Numbered from the stretch's first letter, positions 1 to 7,975 are shown. The stretch: DNA of 64,000 nucleotides from Micromonospora sp. NBC_00389 (GCF_036059255.1 NZ_CP107947.1:3224001-3288000), one strand, 5' to 3'. Notes: a model not told the origin generated them from the sequence alone. Numbers and translations: made by a program.

Positions 1-1
1 C

Positions 2-430
2 AAGCGATGGACCGACGCGGACGCGGACTTCCGCCGCCGACTCGTCACGCCCGAGGGCGCAAGCCCGGTTGTCTTCCTCAACGAGTACACCGGCGAGCCG
101 CTCGCCTACCGCAGCCTCCAGCACGCCATCGAAACCGCGCGCACATTCGTACGCGAACGCATCGACCGCGACTTCCCGGAGAACTACAGGATCCACGACC
201 TCCGCCACACCTACGCCGTTCATCTCACCGTCGCGATCTACCGAGGCGTCGTCGCGGACATCGTTGAAAAGCAACGGCGCGACGACTGGACGGTCGACCA
301 CATCGCCGCCGCCGTCGAACTCGTCAAGTTCTCCCTTGGCCACGCCAGCGAACAATCCACTCGCCTCTACACCCAAACCGCACACCGATTCCTCGGAATC
401 CCGGTCGACCACTTCGTCGGACGGTTCTGA
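2..430 (+). CDS. Tyrosine recombinase/integrase, C-terminal part (5' end outside window)
   Basis: Open from the window edge in frame 2, giving the last 142 residues. The C-terminal catalytic domain of a phage-integrase-type tyrosine recombinase is visible. Box II reads IHDLRHTYAVHL (the H-x-x-R pair) and is followed by LGHASEQSTRLYTQ, which supplies the second His and the nucleophilic Tyr. The box I Arg and the core-binding domain must lie upstream. The stop overlaps the next start as TGATG, so the two genes are translationally coupled. Family membership is firm; which element or DNA site it serves is unknown. Confidence 0.88.
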   Translation, partial: KRWTDADADFRRRLVTPEGASPVVFLNEYTGEPLAYRSLQHAIETARTFVRERIDRDFPENYRIHDLRHTYAVHLTVAIYRGVVADIVEKQRRDDWTVDHIAAAVELVKFSLGHASEQSTRLYTQTAHRFLGIPVDHFVGRF

Positions 431-2286
431 TGGCACACGCAACCCGCGGCCACCGCAGCGGCACCTACGAAATCGAGCGCATCAACAAGGTCGACAAGCG
501 ACGACTGTCCATCACCTTCCAACACGCCGCCGCCTACCAGCCACAAGTTGTCACGCTGCACGTCGACCACACCCCGGCCGCCGAGCAGATGCTGCAAGCC
601 ATGGCCGACTCGATCAAGGTCGGCGACAACGGAGACGCAGACTCCGCGTGGGAGTCCTCGGAGACTCTGCGACAGGCGAGATGGCAGGCAACGACGATGC
701 TCAACCGTCTGGCTGAGCGCGGATTCGATACATTCGCCGATGCGCGGCTCGACGTTGCCACGCTCAGGTGGCTCTACGAGCCTATGCACAGCAATACAAA
801 AAGGTCGGCTTGCTGGCTCTTGGCCCGTGCCGTTCGGGATAACCACCCGAACGGTGTGGCCATTAGCCGGGCATTGAAGAACAGCCGCTTCCAGGTCGAG
901 GAATCCACGCCGTTCATCTACGACGACGCAGTCAGCGACGCCATCGAGGCAGCGGCCAAGGCCGTCTACACCGAATACTTCACTGCTCAGCGGGAGATCT
1001 TCGAGCGGCTCGGGTACGACGTTACCGGCCGCGAGTGGCTCCGCGTTCCGGCCCAGGAACTCATCGACTGGGCGGTACGCGCACAGCCCGACGTCTCCCG
1101 GCCCGGCGCTCCGCAGCCGTCACTTGTCGCGTCGTACGAGCAGCAGATCGCTTGGGCACTGACCCACCCGCGCATGTTCGGCTACATCAAGTACAACCGG
1201 ACCAGTCCGCTCCGCGGACCGCAGATCAAGGCAATCGGCCGCGCGCTCTACCCGGACAACATCCTGATCACCGCCGCGCTGATCCTGCACTGCCTCGGCG
1301 AGAACAGCGGATTCAACGCCTCCGTCCTGCTGCAGAAGGACGCCGACACCCTCACCTTCCTGGGTAGCGACCACGCCCTCGAACACAACGTCAAAGCCCG
1401 CAACCACTCCGAGGACACCCGGCCCACCCGCCTGACCTCCATCTACACCTCGGGCGGGGTCGTCGAGACGATGACCGGCCTCACCCGGTTCGCACGACAC
1501 TCACGACGCGACCTCATAACCCCTGCAGGCACCCTCGCAGCCGTCGTCGACCGCCTCTACGTCGAACACGCTTCCGAACCCGTCGAAGCCCAGGTCATCA
1601 ACGAGTTTCGGCGCATCAACGCCTGGAAGTCACCGATCTTCGACAAGCACTGGGACGGAGCCACAGCCGGCCCTCGCAGCGACGTTTCCCTCCGGCTGTC
1701 GGCGCTGCGCTACGTCGCCCAGCGCCGGGCAATGGGAGAGGGCCTCACCGCGGACGTCCACGGCCACACGCCGAGTACGAAACTGCACTACACCGCGCAC
1801 GTGCTGCCCGACCACGTCTTCAACAAGCACGCCACCGCGGCACAGAACGCCTTCCACGACGACGCCGTCGCCGGGTTCACCGTCGTCGCCGACGCCACCG
1901 AAGGCCCGGCCGCCGACCTGGCCGCCGTCGACCCTGACGAGATCATGGACGTCGAGATCGGCGTATGCACCTCCGGCGGCAACGCGCCGGACGGCTCCGG
2001 AAGGCGCTGCGACCTCGGCATGGTCGCCTGCTTCACCTGCCCCAACGGCTACCGCACCATCGACCATGTCCCGGGCTTGCTCGCCGCCGTCGAACTCGGC
2101 GACATCATCGAGCGCAACGACCCCGTCGAATGGGAGCACGGGCAAGCCTCCCACCTGCGGTTCTACTCCCAAGCCTGTCTCGACAAGTTCCCGCCAATGG
2201 TCGTCGGCAACATCAAACGATCGACCGACCTCGTCCCCCACATCCTGACCGTCACCGGCATGTACATGGAGATGCGCCATGGCTGA
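430..2286 (+). CDS. Large recombinase-like protein, second gene of the trio
   Basis: 618 residues, ATG overlapping the previous stop by one base. Around residues 420-455 the order LR..YVAQRR, then GHTPSTKLHY, matches the end of a tyrosine recombinase (Arg, GHT His, Tyr near 453), but the box II pattern is degenerate. Near residues 513-537 lies a Cys cluster (GVC, RRC, ACFTC) followed by a His, which could bind zinc. Length and position resemble TnpB of Tn554 (about 630 residues), but the match rests on layout and motif spacing. It probably works with its two neighbours in element excision and integration. Its stop overlaps the next gene by 8 bases. Confidence 0.7.
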   Translation: MAHATRGHRSGTYEIERINKVDKRRLSITFQHAAAYQPQVVTLHVDHTPAAEQMLQAMADSIKVGDNGDADSAWESSETLRQARWQATTMLNRLAERGFDTFADARLDVATLRWLYEPMHSNTKRSACWLLARAVRDNHPNGVAISRALKNSRFQVEESTPFIYDDAVSDAIEAAAKAVYTEYFTAQREIFERLGYDVTGREWLRVPAQELIDWAVRAQPDVSRPGAPQPSLVASYEQQIAWALTHPRMFGYIKYNRTSPLRGPQIKAIGRALYPDNILITAALILHCLGENSGFNASVLLQKDADTLTFLGSDHALEHNVKARNHSEDTRPTRLTSIYTSGGVVETMTGLTRFARHSRRDLITPAGTLAAVVDRLYVEHASEPVEAQVINEFRRINAWKSPIFDKHWDGATAGPRSDVSLRLSALRYVAQRRAMGEGLTADVHGHTPSTKLHYTAHVLPDHVFNKHATAAQNAFHDDAVAGFTVVADATEGPAADLAAVDPDEIMDVEIGVCTSGGNAPDGSGRRCDLGMVACFTCPNGYRTIDHVPGLLAAVELGDIIERNDPVEWEHGQASHLRFYSQACLDKFPPMVVGNIKRSTDLVPHILTVTGMYMEMRHG

Positions 2287-4504
2287 GGTCGTACCACTCT
2301 TTCCGATCGACTGGGGCCGCAGCGCCAGTCTGCTGTTTCGCGACGACGAACGACTCAACGACCTGATCCCCGGCGGCGAGGACCTCGACCAGACCGTGCT
2401 GTTCAGCGACGACGTTTGGGACCTCGCCGGCCACCGGACCTGGAAGGACAAGGCCGGCGCGATGACGCGCATCCCCTTCACGGGGATCGAGGAACGTTGG
2501 CGCGACGCCGCCAAGGAGATGGTCCTGCTGCAGATGAACCCAGCCCTGGCCGTCGACCGCGCCGACAACCCGATGGCCCAAACCTGGCCCAACGTCCAGG
2601 AACCGATCCTGCCCGTCACCGCGCAGGGCAACATCAAGATGCTCAGCCACGGCCTGGCGATCATCGATCAGCAGCACATCACCCGGTTCGACAGCGACGA
2701 CTGGGCACGGCTGGTTGTCCTGCTGGTCCAGCCCCGCAGCGTCAAAGAGAAACAGGCTGGCAGCACCCTCTCCAACGCCACCGGCCGGGGCCGGGCCCAG
2801 CAACTCATCACCCTCTGGCAGATCACCCAGATCGGCGGCCGCCCCGGGCTGCTGGGCGACGCACCGCCGTTCGACGGCCGCGAGACGGTCGAACTGTTCG
2901 GAGGCCGCACCAAGCGCAACGCGATCCGCCCGCACGAAGGCGTCGGACACGCCCTGGGCTTCGTGGCCTGGATCTTCGACCACATAGCCGAGGAGATCGT
3001 CTCCCACATCGAGTGGTGGGCTCAGAACACCAGCGCCGAGCCGCCGCTGAGCCGCCAGGATACCTTCGAGGCCATGCTGGACCTCACCGCCCGCATCGCC
3101 CAGGAGAACAACGGCAAGGTTCCCGGTTCCCGCAACGCCAACGGCGGACTCACCCTGGCCCATGCACCCCTGGCCCGGCTGCTCGGCGTTTACGACGCCG
3201 ACGAGGCATACCTGGCTGGGCGGTGGACCATGTCGCAACTGCGCGACACCGTCCAACTGTCGACCACGGTCAGCCCGTGCCCTCTGCCGGCCTCGGAACT
3301 CCCCACCCGCACCGGCGGCCTGACCTCCTGGACCGAACGGCTGATCGCCTCGAAGGAGAGCCTCGACGCCTGGCAGCGACGCCTCGTCTACTACGCGATG
3401 TACTACCTTGCCGCCACCGTCATGCTGCGGGACAGCCAGTTGGCTGTCCTGCCGTTCGACCCGCTGCGCACCCAGGAGTTCACCAGGCCGGACGGCAGCA
3501 CCTACATCAAGCACACCCTGTCGGCCTACAAGACCAAGAACCGGCACGCCGACGTCCCCACCACCGTCGTGGTCAACGGCCGCGTGGCCCGCATCGTCGC
3601 CTTGCTCCACCGGTTGCAACAGGCCCTTGGCTACGAACCCCGCCGCAGCGACGCCACCGGAGTGCCCTACCTGTTCGACCAGCTCCTCGCCACGCCGCTG
3701 GGTAAGCGCCATCACGGCATGGCCCGCGACGGCCTCTACCTCGACCTCGGCTTTCTCAAGATCCTCAAAGAAGGAGCGCAGGAACTCTTCGACCGCGGTA
3801 TCACCAAGCGGTCCCTGGAGGACGTCGACATCTCGATGCGTCATGTCCGGATCACGAGCGCGCAGGCATACGCCGTCCGTGAGCACGGCCAGGCCCTCGC
3901 CGCCGCGTTCGGCCAGTGGGACACCGCGGCCGTCGCTCGCGGCTACGTCGGCGACGTCTACAAACTGATCACACCGATCGACCCCGACGAGGCGGCCGAT
4001 CTCGTCCAGCAGGACGCCGGCCGCCGCGTACACCGAGCCTTCACCCACCGCTCCACGCTGACCGGCAAGGGGCTGGCTCGCCTCGACCAGACCATCGAGG
4101 CCAACCGGCCCGCGCTGTCCAATCCGCAGCCGCTGACTCCCGCCCGCCTCAAGACGCTGGGCAAACGCAACCGCAACATCGAGCAAGGCCCCCTGACGCT
4201 CTGCCTCTACCAGGCCGAAGGGGCGCTCTGCGGCGGCAAGGGCAAGCCCGATTTCCGGCTCTGCCTGCCCGGCCAGTGCCGCAACTCGGTCATGAGCCGC
4301 GCCGATCGAGCCCGCTACGAACTGATGCGCCGCCAGCACCTCGCACTCAAGTCCGACGTCCTACGCCGCGCTGCGGACAAGATGCACGAAGCCAATCCCG
4401 ACATCGCCGCAGAGTTCGCCGACACGACCGACGACGAGTTGTACGAAAGCATCACCGAGCACATCGACGAGTACATCCGAGCCGCACTGGAGGATCGGGC
4501 ATGA
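2279..4504 (+). CDS. Large recombinase-like protein, third gene of the trio
   Basis: 741 residues, starting 8 bases inside the previous gene. A box I-like segment (VMLRDSQLAVLPFDPL, about residues 380-395) is followed by a strand with Lys (AYKTKNRHADVP). Then comes a box II-like MRHVRITSAQAYA near 519 and AFGQWDTAAVARGY near 545-557, which carries a candidate Tyr. The second His of the usual catalytic set is not obvious, so it may be an accessory or divergent recombinase. A Cys-rich patch (LCLYQAEGALCGG to QCRN, about 640-668) parallels the cluster in the second gene and may bind a metal. Coupled to the next gene by an ATGA overlap. Confidence 0.68.
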   Translation: MAEVVPLFPIDWGRSASLLFRDDERLNDLIPGGEDLDQTVLFSDDVWDLAGHRTWKDKAGAMTRIPFTGIEERWRDAAKEMVLLQMNPALAVDRADNPMAQTWPNVQEPILPVTAQGNIKMLSHGLAIIDQQHITRFDSDDWARLVVLLVQPRSVKEKQAGSTLSNATGRGRAQQLITLWQITQIGGRPGLLGDAPPFDGRETVELFGGRTKRNAIRPHEGVGHALGFVAWIFDHIAEEIVSHIEWWAQNTSAEPPLSRQDTFEAMLDLTARIAQENNGKVPGSRNANGGLTLAHAPLARLLGVYDADEAYLAGRWTMSQLRDTVQLSTTVSPCPLPASELPTRTGGLTSWTERLIASKESLDAWQRRLVYYAMYYLAATVMLRDSQLAVLPFDPLRTQEFTRPDGSTYIKHTLSAYKTKNRHADVPTTVVVNGRVARIVALLHRLQQALGYEPRRSDATGVPYLFDQLLATPLGKRHHGMARDGLYLDLGFLKILKEGAQELFDRGITKRSLEDVDISMRHVRITSAQAYAVREHGQALAAAFGQWDTAAVARGYVGDVYKLITPIDPDEAADLVQQDAGRRVHRAFTHRSTLTGKGLARLDQTIEANRPALSNPQPLTPARLKTLGKRNRNIEQGPLTLCLYQAEGALCGGKGKPDFRLCLPGQCRNSVMSRADRARYELMRRQHLALKSDVLRRAADKMHEANPDIAAEFADTTDDELYESITEHIDEYIRAALEDRA

Positions 4505-5070
4505 CCAGCGACGACATCGCGGCCCTGGTCCGCGTCGCCGCCCGCATCGAGCGCGGCGAAGAACTGACCAGCGACCTCATGGGCCAGGAGGACGTGCCCG
4601 TCGCCCTGCGCCTGGTCATCGCCGCGGTGACCCTCGCCGCCGCGGACATGCCGGTCAACAAGAAGTCGATCACCACAATCGCCCCCGCGGCGCGGTCGGC
4701 GACCTACCGCGACCACGCCGACCTACTCGACCAGGCGAAGACGGTTGTCCCAGCTCTCGTTCAGGCGCAACTTGGCCTAGCCGGAACCAAGGTGTCCGCG
4801 GCTGACCTCGCACGGCAACTCGAAGCCGCCCACGCGACCATCGAAAAGGAACGTCGCCTTCGCGAGGATGCCGAGGAGCGGCTCAAGCACGTCGCCGCGT
4901 ACGCCCGCGAGCTGCATTGGCAACTCAAGCCGGAATACGAAGCCCGGCTGCGGGAGCGAGAGGAGAAGGTCCGCTACCTCCACCTCGTGCCCGGCGGCCC
5001 GGAGGAAGGCGAGCCGGAGATCGGCCAGGAGGTTCACCAGCGGAGGTCAGCGCCCTCCAAGGAGAGGTAG
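4501..5070 (+). CDS. Small helix-turn-helix/coiled-coil protein, TnpC-like
   Basis: 189 residues; ATG overlaps the previous TGA. The N-terminal half is helical and contains VNKKSITTIAPAARSATYRDH, which looks like a DNA-binding helix-turn-helix. Residues about 100-160 are charged heptads (IEKERRLREDAEERLKHV) typical of a coiled coil. The same plan, a small HTH plus coiled coil after two large recombinase genes, is seen in TnpC of Tn554 and DUF6262 proteins, where it supports transposition. The last 12 codons run into the 3' end of the opposite-strand dehydrogenase gene, so the natural C-terminus may have been altered when the element inserted. Confidence 0.65.
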   Translation: MTSDDIAALVRVAARIERGEELTSDLMGQEDVPVALRLVIAAVTLAAADMPVNKKSITTIAPAARSATYRDHADLLDQAKTVVPALVQAQLGLAGTKVSAADLARQLEAAHATIEKERRLREDAEERLKHVAAYARELHWQLKPEYEARLREREEKVRYLHLVPGGPEEGEPEIGQEVHQRRSAPSKER

Positions 5071-5723
5071 CGCGGCGACGTGGTGTCGGAGCTGTCCAGC
5101 AGTTGACCGAGCCGGACGGCGGCCTCGTGGGGCGAAGTGTCCGCGTCGCCCCTTCCCATGGCGGTGGTGAGGCTGCCCGGATGGACAGCCCAGCACCGTA
5201 CGCGCCCGGCAAGTTCCTGAGCGAGGGCAACCGTCAGCATGTTCTGTGCGGCCTCGGAGATGCGGTAGGCGTAGCTGGTCCGCCAGCCGGCGAAGTCGCC
5301 CGCGGCCTGCGCGGCCAGCGAACCGAGCCGGGACGATACGTTGATGATCAGCGGTGCGGGCGCGGCCAGCAGCATCGGCAGCAGGGCCTGAGTCAGGCGC
5401 ATCGGGCCCGCGACGTTGACGTCAACGGCGTCCAGGATCATCCGCGGGTCGCAGTCCTCCAGCGGGCGGGCTGGCGCTCCGGTGCCGGCGTTGTTGACCA
5501 GCACATCGACCGGCCGTCCGCGGACAGCGGCCACGAGGGCCTCGTTTACCGGGGCCCGGACGTCCTGCAGAACAGGTTCAACGCCGGCACGCTTGATCGC
5601 CATGGCAGCGGACTCTGTGCGGACGCAGGCCACGACGTCCCAGCCCTGGCCGGCGAGATGCTCGGTCAGGGCCGCGCCCAGCCCTCGGCTGCTGCCGGTG
5701 ACCACTGCCAGCCGGGTGGTCAC
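5034..5723 (-). CDS. Short-chain dehydrogenase/reductase
   Basis: 229 residues with a classical SDR Rossmann fold. It has TGSSRGLG near residue 9 for the dinucleotide, NNAG in the central region, and a Ser (NVSS) ahead of YAYRISEAAQ, where the family has Tyr-x-x-x-Lys. Here the Lys position is Ile-Ser (Y-R-I-S), so the catalytic Lys appears replaced and activity is uncertain. The GTG start overlaps the stop of the upstream methyltransferase (GTGA), so the pair is coupled. The 3' end overlaps the mobile element's last gene by 37 bases on the opposite strand, suggesting the C-terminus may come from the insertion junction. Substrate unknown. Confidence 0.82.
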   Translation of the reverse strand: MTTRLAVVTGSSRGLGAALTEHLAGQGWDVVACVRTESAAMAIKRAGVEPVLQDVRAPVNEALVAAVRGRPVDVLVNNAGTGAPARPLEDCDPRMILDAVDVNVAGPMRLTQALLPMLLAAPAPLIINVSSRLGSLAAQAAGDFAGWRTSYAYRISEAAQNMLTVALAQELAGRVRCWAVHPGSLTTAMGRGDADTSPHEAAVRLGQLLDSSDTTSPRYLSLEGADLRW

Positions 5724-6451
5724 CGGAGAACCAGCAGGTCGAGGGCATCGACGACCGGGCCGGACTCTGTCTGTGCGGCCTCCTGCAGGCGGGCGACGCC
5801 CGCGGCGTACGCGTCGTCGCTGATCAGCTGCAGCGGGGTGTGTGCCTCGCGCCGCAGGCCGGCGGCGGCGTCGGCCACCGACGGGGCGGTCACCTGCGGG
5901 ACCGGTTCGCAGCCGGTGGTCGTGAATCCGGCGGTGGCGAACGCCACCTCGACGTCGGGAATGCTCGGGTAGCGGTCGAGCACGACGACGGCTTCCGGGA
6001 ACCAGTGGAACAGGTTGATCGCTTCGTGCCGGCCGGCGAACGCGGAGCGGATCAGCACCGGCGCGCCCGGCTTCAACACTCGCCGGATCTCGCGGGCGGC
6101 AGCTTCCAGGTCGGGAACGTGGTGGATCACCGTGGAGAGCCAGACCCCGTCGAGGCTTGCGTTCGGGAACGGGATGTCGTCGGCGGCACCGGCCGCGACT
6201 AGCTGAAAAACCGCGCGCTCGCGCATCGCCGCCGACGGCTCGACCGCCAGGACGTCGATACCGGGCCACCAGGTGTGGAATGCCCGCGCCCAACTGCCGG
6301 TGCCGCATCCGAGGTCGAGCAGGCGCGCCCCGGGACAGGGCTCGAAGTGCCGGCCGATCGCCGCACGCCAGGTAGCGAGGTCATCATCCCGCAGGTGCCG
6401 GGTCTCCTCGAACGCCGCTGCGTCCACATTGTCGTACGCGATGAGAGCCAT
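5720..6451 (-). CDS. Class I SAM-dependent methyltransferase
   Basis: 243 residues from the ATG of MALIAYDN; an upstream extension would add 34 unlike residues. Motif I is LLDLGCGTGSW, followed by an acidic VEPS and the HH of STVIHHVPDLEAA, typical of methyltransferase type 11/UbiE-like folds. It probably transfers a methyl group to a small molecule; the substrate cannot be read from sequence. It is the first gene of a two-gene operon with the dehydrogenase, which hints at a shared small-molecule tailoring role. Confidence 0.85.
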   Translation of the reverse strand: MALIAYDNVDAAAFEETRHLRDDDLATWRAAIGRHFEPCPGARLLDLGCGTGSWARAFHTWWPGIDVLAVEPSAAMRERAVFQLVAAGAADDIPFPNASLDGVWLSTVIHHVPDLEAAAREIRRVLKPGAPVLIRSAFAGRHEAINLFHWFPEAVVVLDRYPSIPDVEVAFATAGFTTTGCEPVPQVTAPSVADAAAGLRREAHTPLQLISDDAYAAGVARLQEAAQTESGPVVDALDLLVLR

Positions 6452-6639
6452 GCGCCGACCCAACCCGGCCGACCGCACGGTGAGCAAGAGGGAGTGCACC
6501 GGTTCACATCGATCGAAGTCTCCGGGCACATGAAGACGCAGGCGACTTCGCACGTCAACGATGGGCTGGCACGCACTGTGATCTATCAGGCAGTGCCGGG
6601 GAACACCCTGTGCGCGTTGATTTGCTTAGGGTCACGCCT

Positions 6640-7179
6640 ATGACCATCGGCAGCGCGGCGCGGGCGTTTCTGCGAGACCATGGCGCGGAATCGATCGAGC
6701 ATCCCGGCGGCACTCTCTACTCCCACCTGTGCCGGGTGGAACAGCGCCTCGCGACAGCCGGTGCTGCCCCACACGTGCAACTCGCCGGTCTCACCCACGC
6801 TGCCTACAGCACTGATGGGTTCGACCTGGCGCTGATCCCTTGGACCGACCGGGACCTGCTCCGGGCCGTGATCGGCCTGGAAGCCGAGGAACTCGTATAT
6901 CTGTGCGGGGCTTGTGACCGTGACCGTACCTGGCCGGATCTGGTTACCACCTCCACCGTGCATGATCGCTTCACCGGGCAGGAAAGACTCCTCGAACCCC
7001 GTCACATCGGGACGTTCGTGGATCTGAGCATCGTCAACGAACTTGACGTCATCGAGCAGAATCCGGCGCTGCTTGTCAAGCACGGCGACTACTTCCGTGA
7101 CCTCTTCGCCCGCTGGGCGCCCCTGACGTCGCCCGAGGTGGCAGACGAGGTCCAACGGCTAACTGGATCGCGTCAGTGA
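6640..7179 (+). CDS. DUF6817 domain protein
   Basis: 179 residues. The segment HPGGTLYSHLCRVEQRL, then LAGLTHAAYSTDGFD and LVYLCGACDRD, is the pattern of DUF6817, a family with HD-hydrolase-like conserved His/Asp (here L-T-H-A and NELDV). No function has been assigned. I chose ATG 6640; a GTG 30 bases upstream is possible. It diverges from the methyltransferase operon across a 188-base gap. A weak AGGG lies about 10 bases before the start. Confidence 0.75.
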   Translation: MTIGSAARAFLRDHGAESIEHPGGTLYSHLCRVEQRLATAGAAPHVQLAGLTHAAYSTDGFDLALIPWTDRDLLRAVIGLEAEELVYLCGACDRDRTWPDLVTTSTVHDRFTGQERLLEPRHIGTFVDLSIVNELDVIEQNPALLVKHGDYFRDLFARWAPLTSPEVADEVQRLTGSRQ

Positions 7180-7386
7180 ACTCGATGTCCTGACCATCGG
7201 GCCTCAGCGCTGGGCATAGCCGCCAGCGTTCACGTCGAGCGCGGATCTACGCGATGATTTCCGGCAGCGCACCGTTGCGTGGATCGTCCGCATGTCTTGC
7301 TTCCGCAAGACGCAAGGGGACAGTATGCTGAGCCGAGCCGACCCGGTGATCGAGGACGCGACCTCCACTATAGAGGGACATGCGCC

Positions 7387-7479
7387 GTGCCGGAGGGGAC
7401 CCCGAAGTCGGGGGGACACCCCCTGATCGGTCAGGTACAGCTGACGTACGCGAAATACCGCACTGCCCCGGCCTCCTGA
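7387..7479 (+). CDS. Possible 30-residue small protein
   Basis: GTG at 7387 lies nine bases after a GAGGG site (7373-7377) and gives a 30-residue peptide beginning VPEGTPKSGG and ending KYRTAPAS. About 25 of the 30 codons end in G or C, matching real genes here. The TGA stop sits in the loop of the terminator hairpin that follows. No family is recognised. The hairpin-forming G/C runs in the same stretch could also explain the codon pattern, so confidence is low. Confidence 0.3.
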   Translation: MPEGTPKSGGHPLIGQVQLTYAKYRTAPAS

Positions 7480-7497
7480 TGGGAGGTCGGGGCAGTG
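7461..7497 (+). terminator. Strong intrinsic-type hairpin
   Basis: A 16-bp stem (CACTGCCCCGGCCTCC against GGAGGTCGGGGCAGTG, one G-U pair), a tight loop and then TTGTTCT downstream. Fits termination of a short plus-strand transcript starting after the TATGCT or TATAGA boxes. Confidence 0.7.
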
Positions 7498-7537
7498 TTG
7501 TTCTCTGGCTCCCGCAGGTCCTCGCCGAGGGCATGTG

Positions 7538-7595
7538 CCCTGAGACCGGTATACCTCAGAGGCATATTGATGACTCTGAGGTATACCGCTCAGGG
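7538..7595. repeat. 22-bp inverted repeat containing GGTATACC
   Basis: The arms CCCTGAG and CGGTATACCTCAGAG (7538-7544 and 7547-7561) pair perfectly with CTCTGAGGTATACCG and CTCAGGG (7574-7588 and 7589-7595), leaving only a two-base bulge and a 12-base loop. Each arm carries the palindrome GGTATACC. It could be a double operator, a recombination or attachment site, or a structured RNA. No T-run follows, so it is not a standard terminator. Confidence 0.8.
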
Positions 7596-7712
7596 TGGTG
7601 CATGCTTGCCGGCGTTCATCGCCCTGTGGCTGACCGACCGGTGAGTCTCACCCGGCGGTGATTACCGCCGTCCTGACTGCGGCCCGGCGCGGGTCTGCCA
7701 TCGAGGCGTGGA

Positions 7713-7922
7713 TCAGCGGTCTTCGTCGCCGTCGTTAGGCCGTGGTGGGCGGTTGTGCCGCGCCCACTCGTCCACCTCGTCGGCGTCCCAGATCGTCGTC
7801 CCGATCAGGCGGGCGACCGGCTCGGGAAAGCCGGGCCGGCGGGTGATCTGCAATACCCGCTGTCGCGACACGCCGAACAGGGCGGCCAACTCGCCAGGCC
7901 CGTACAAGCGCGGTCGCTTCAC
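7713..7922 (-). CDS. Excisionase-like helix-turn-helix protein
   Basis: 69 residues from a GTG. GELAALFGVSRQRVLQITRR is a MerR/AlpA-type helix-turn-helix, followed by a wing (GTTIWDADEVDEWARHN), the usual shape of small excisionases and HTH_17 proteins in actinobacterial integrative elements. It has an acidic C-terminal tail. There is no Shine-Dalgarno; TACTTT lies six bases before the GTG on its strand, consistent with a leaderless start. It faces the mini-gene cluster divergently and probably binds the repeats between them. Confidence 0.72.
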   Translation of the reverse strand: MKRPRLYGPGELAALFGVSRQRVLQITRRPGFPEPVARLIGTTIWDADEVDEWARHNRPPRPNDGDEDR

Positions 7923-7937
7923 CGGCTGAAAGTAGGC

Positions 7938-7975
7938 TTGACTCGTGGTTGACTATTGTCACTTACAGATTGTCA
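7938..7975. promoter_or_regulatory. Repeated TTGACT / ATTGTCA motifs in a divergent promoter region
   Basis: Two direct copies of TTGACT (7938-7943, 7949-7954) and two of ATTGTCA (7955-7961, 7969-7975) also form inverted pairs (TTGAC against GTCAA). They sit between the excisionase-like gene and the mini-gene chain. Repeats of this kind are plausible operator sites for a small MerR/BldC-type regulator; binding by the neighbouring gene product is inference. Confidence 0.45.

Larger units (their letters stand above)
2..5070 (+). mobile_element. Integrated element with coupled recombinase trio (left end not in window)
   Basis: Four genes run head to tail with 1-8 base overlaps and share a recombinase or accessory character. 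This is the plan of Tn554-like transposons or recombinase-in-trio units. The left end and any cargo lie before the window. The right end is probably near 5034-5070, where the last reading frame crosses the 3' end of a chromosomal gene on the other strand. I see no convincing terminal inverted repeat or tRNA gene at this end. Confidence 0.6.
7180..7712. other. 533-base intergenic stretch rich in hairpins
   Basis: No long convincing gene. It holds a 7-bp perfect hairpin at 7294-7311, a TATGCT -10-like box at 7324-7329, a TATAGA box near 7370 and CCCCGA-AG-TCGGGG at 7401-7414. It also holds a possible 30-codon gene at 7387-7479, a strong terminator-type hairpin at 7461-7497 and a long inverted repeat at 7538-7595. 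The density of structure suggests a small RNA or regulatory region, possibly the scar or end of an older mobile element. Confidence 0.5.

Noticed and set aside
2252..4339. 695-codon minus-strand frame
   Set aside because: Antisense shadow of the third recombinase-like gene with no recognisable motif.
6586..7155. Minus-strand frame opposite the DUF6817 gene
   Set aside because: The plus-strand frame has the DUF6817 motifs; the minus-strand product has none.
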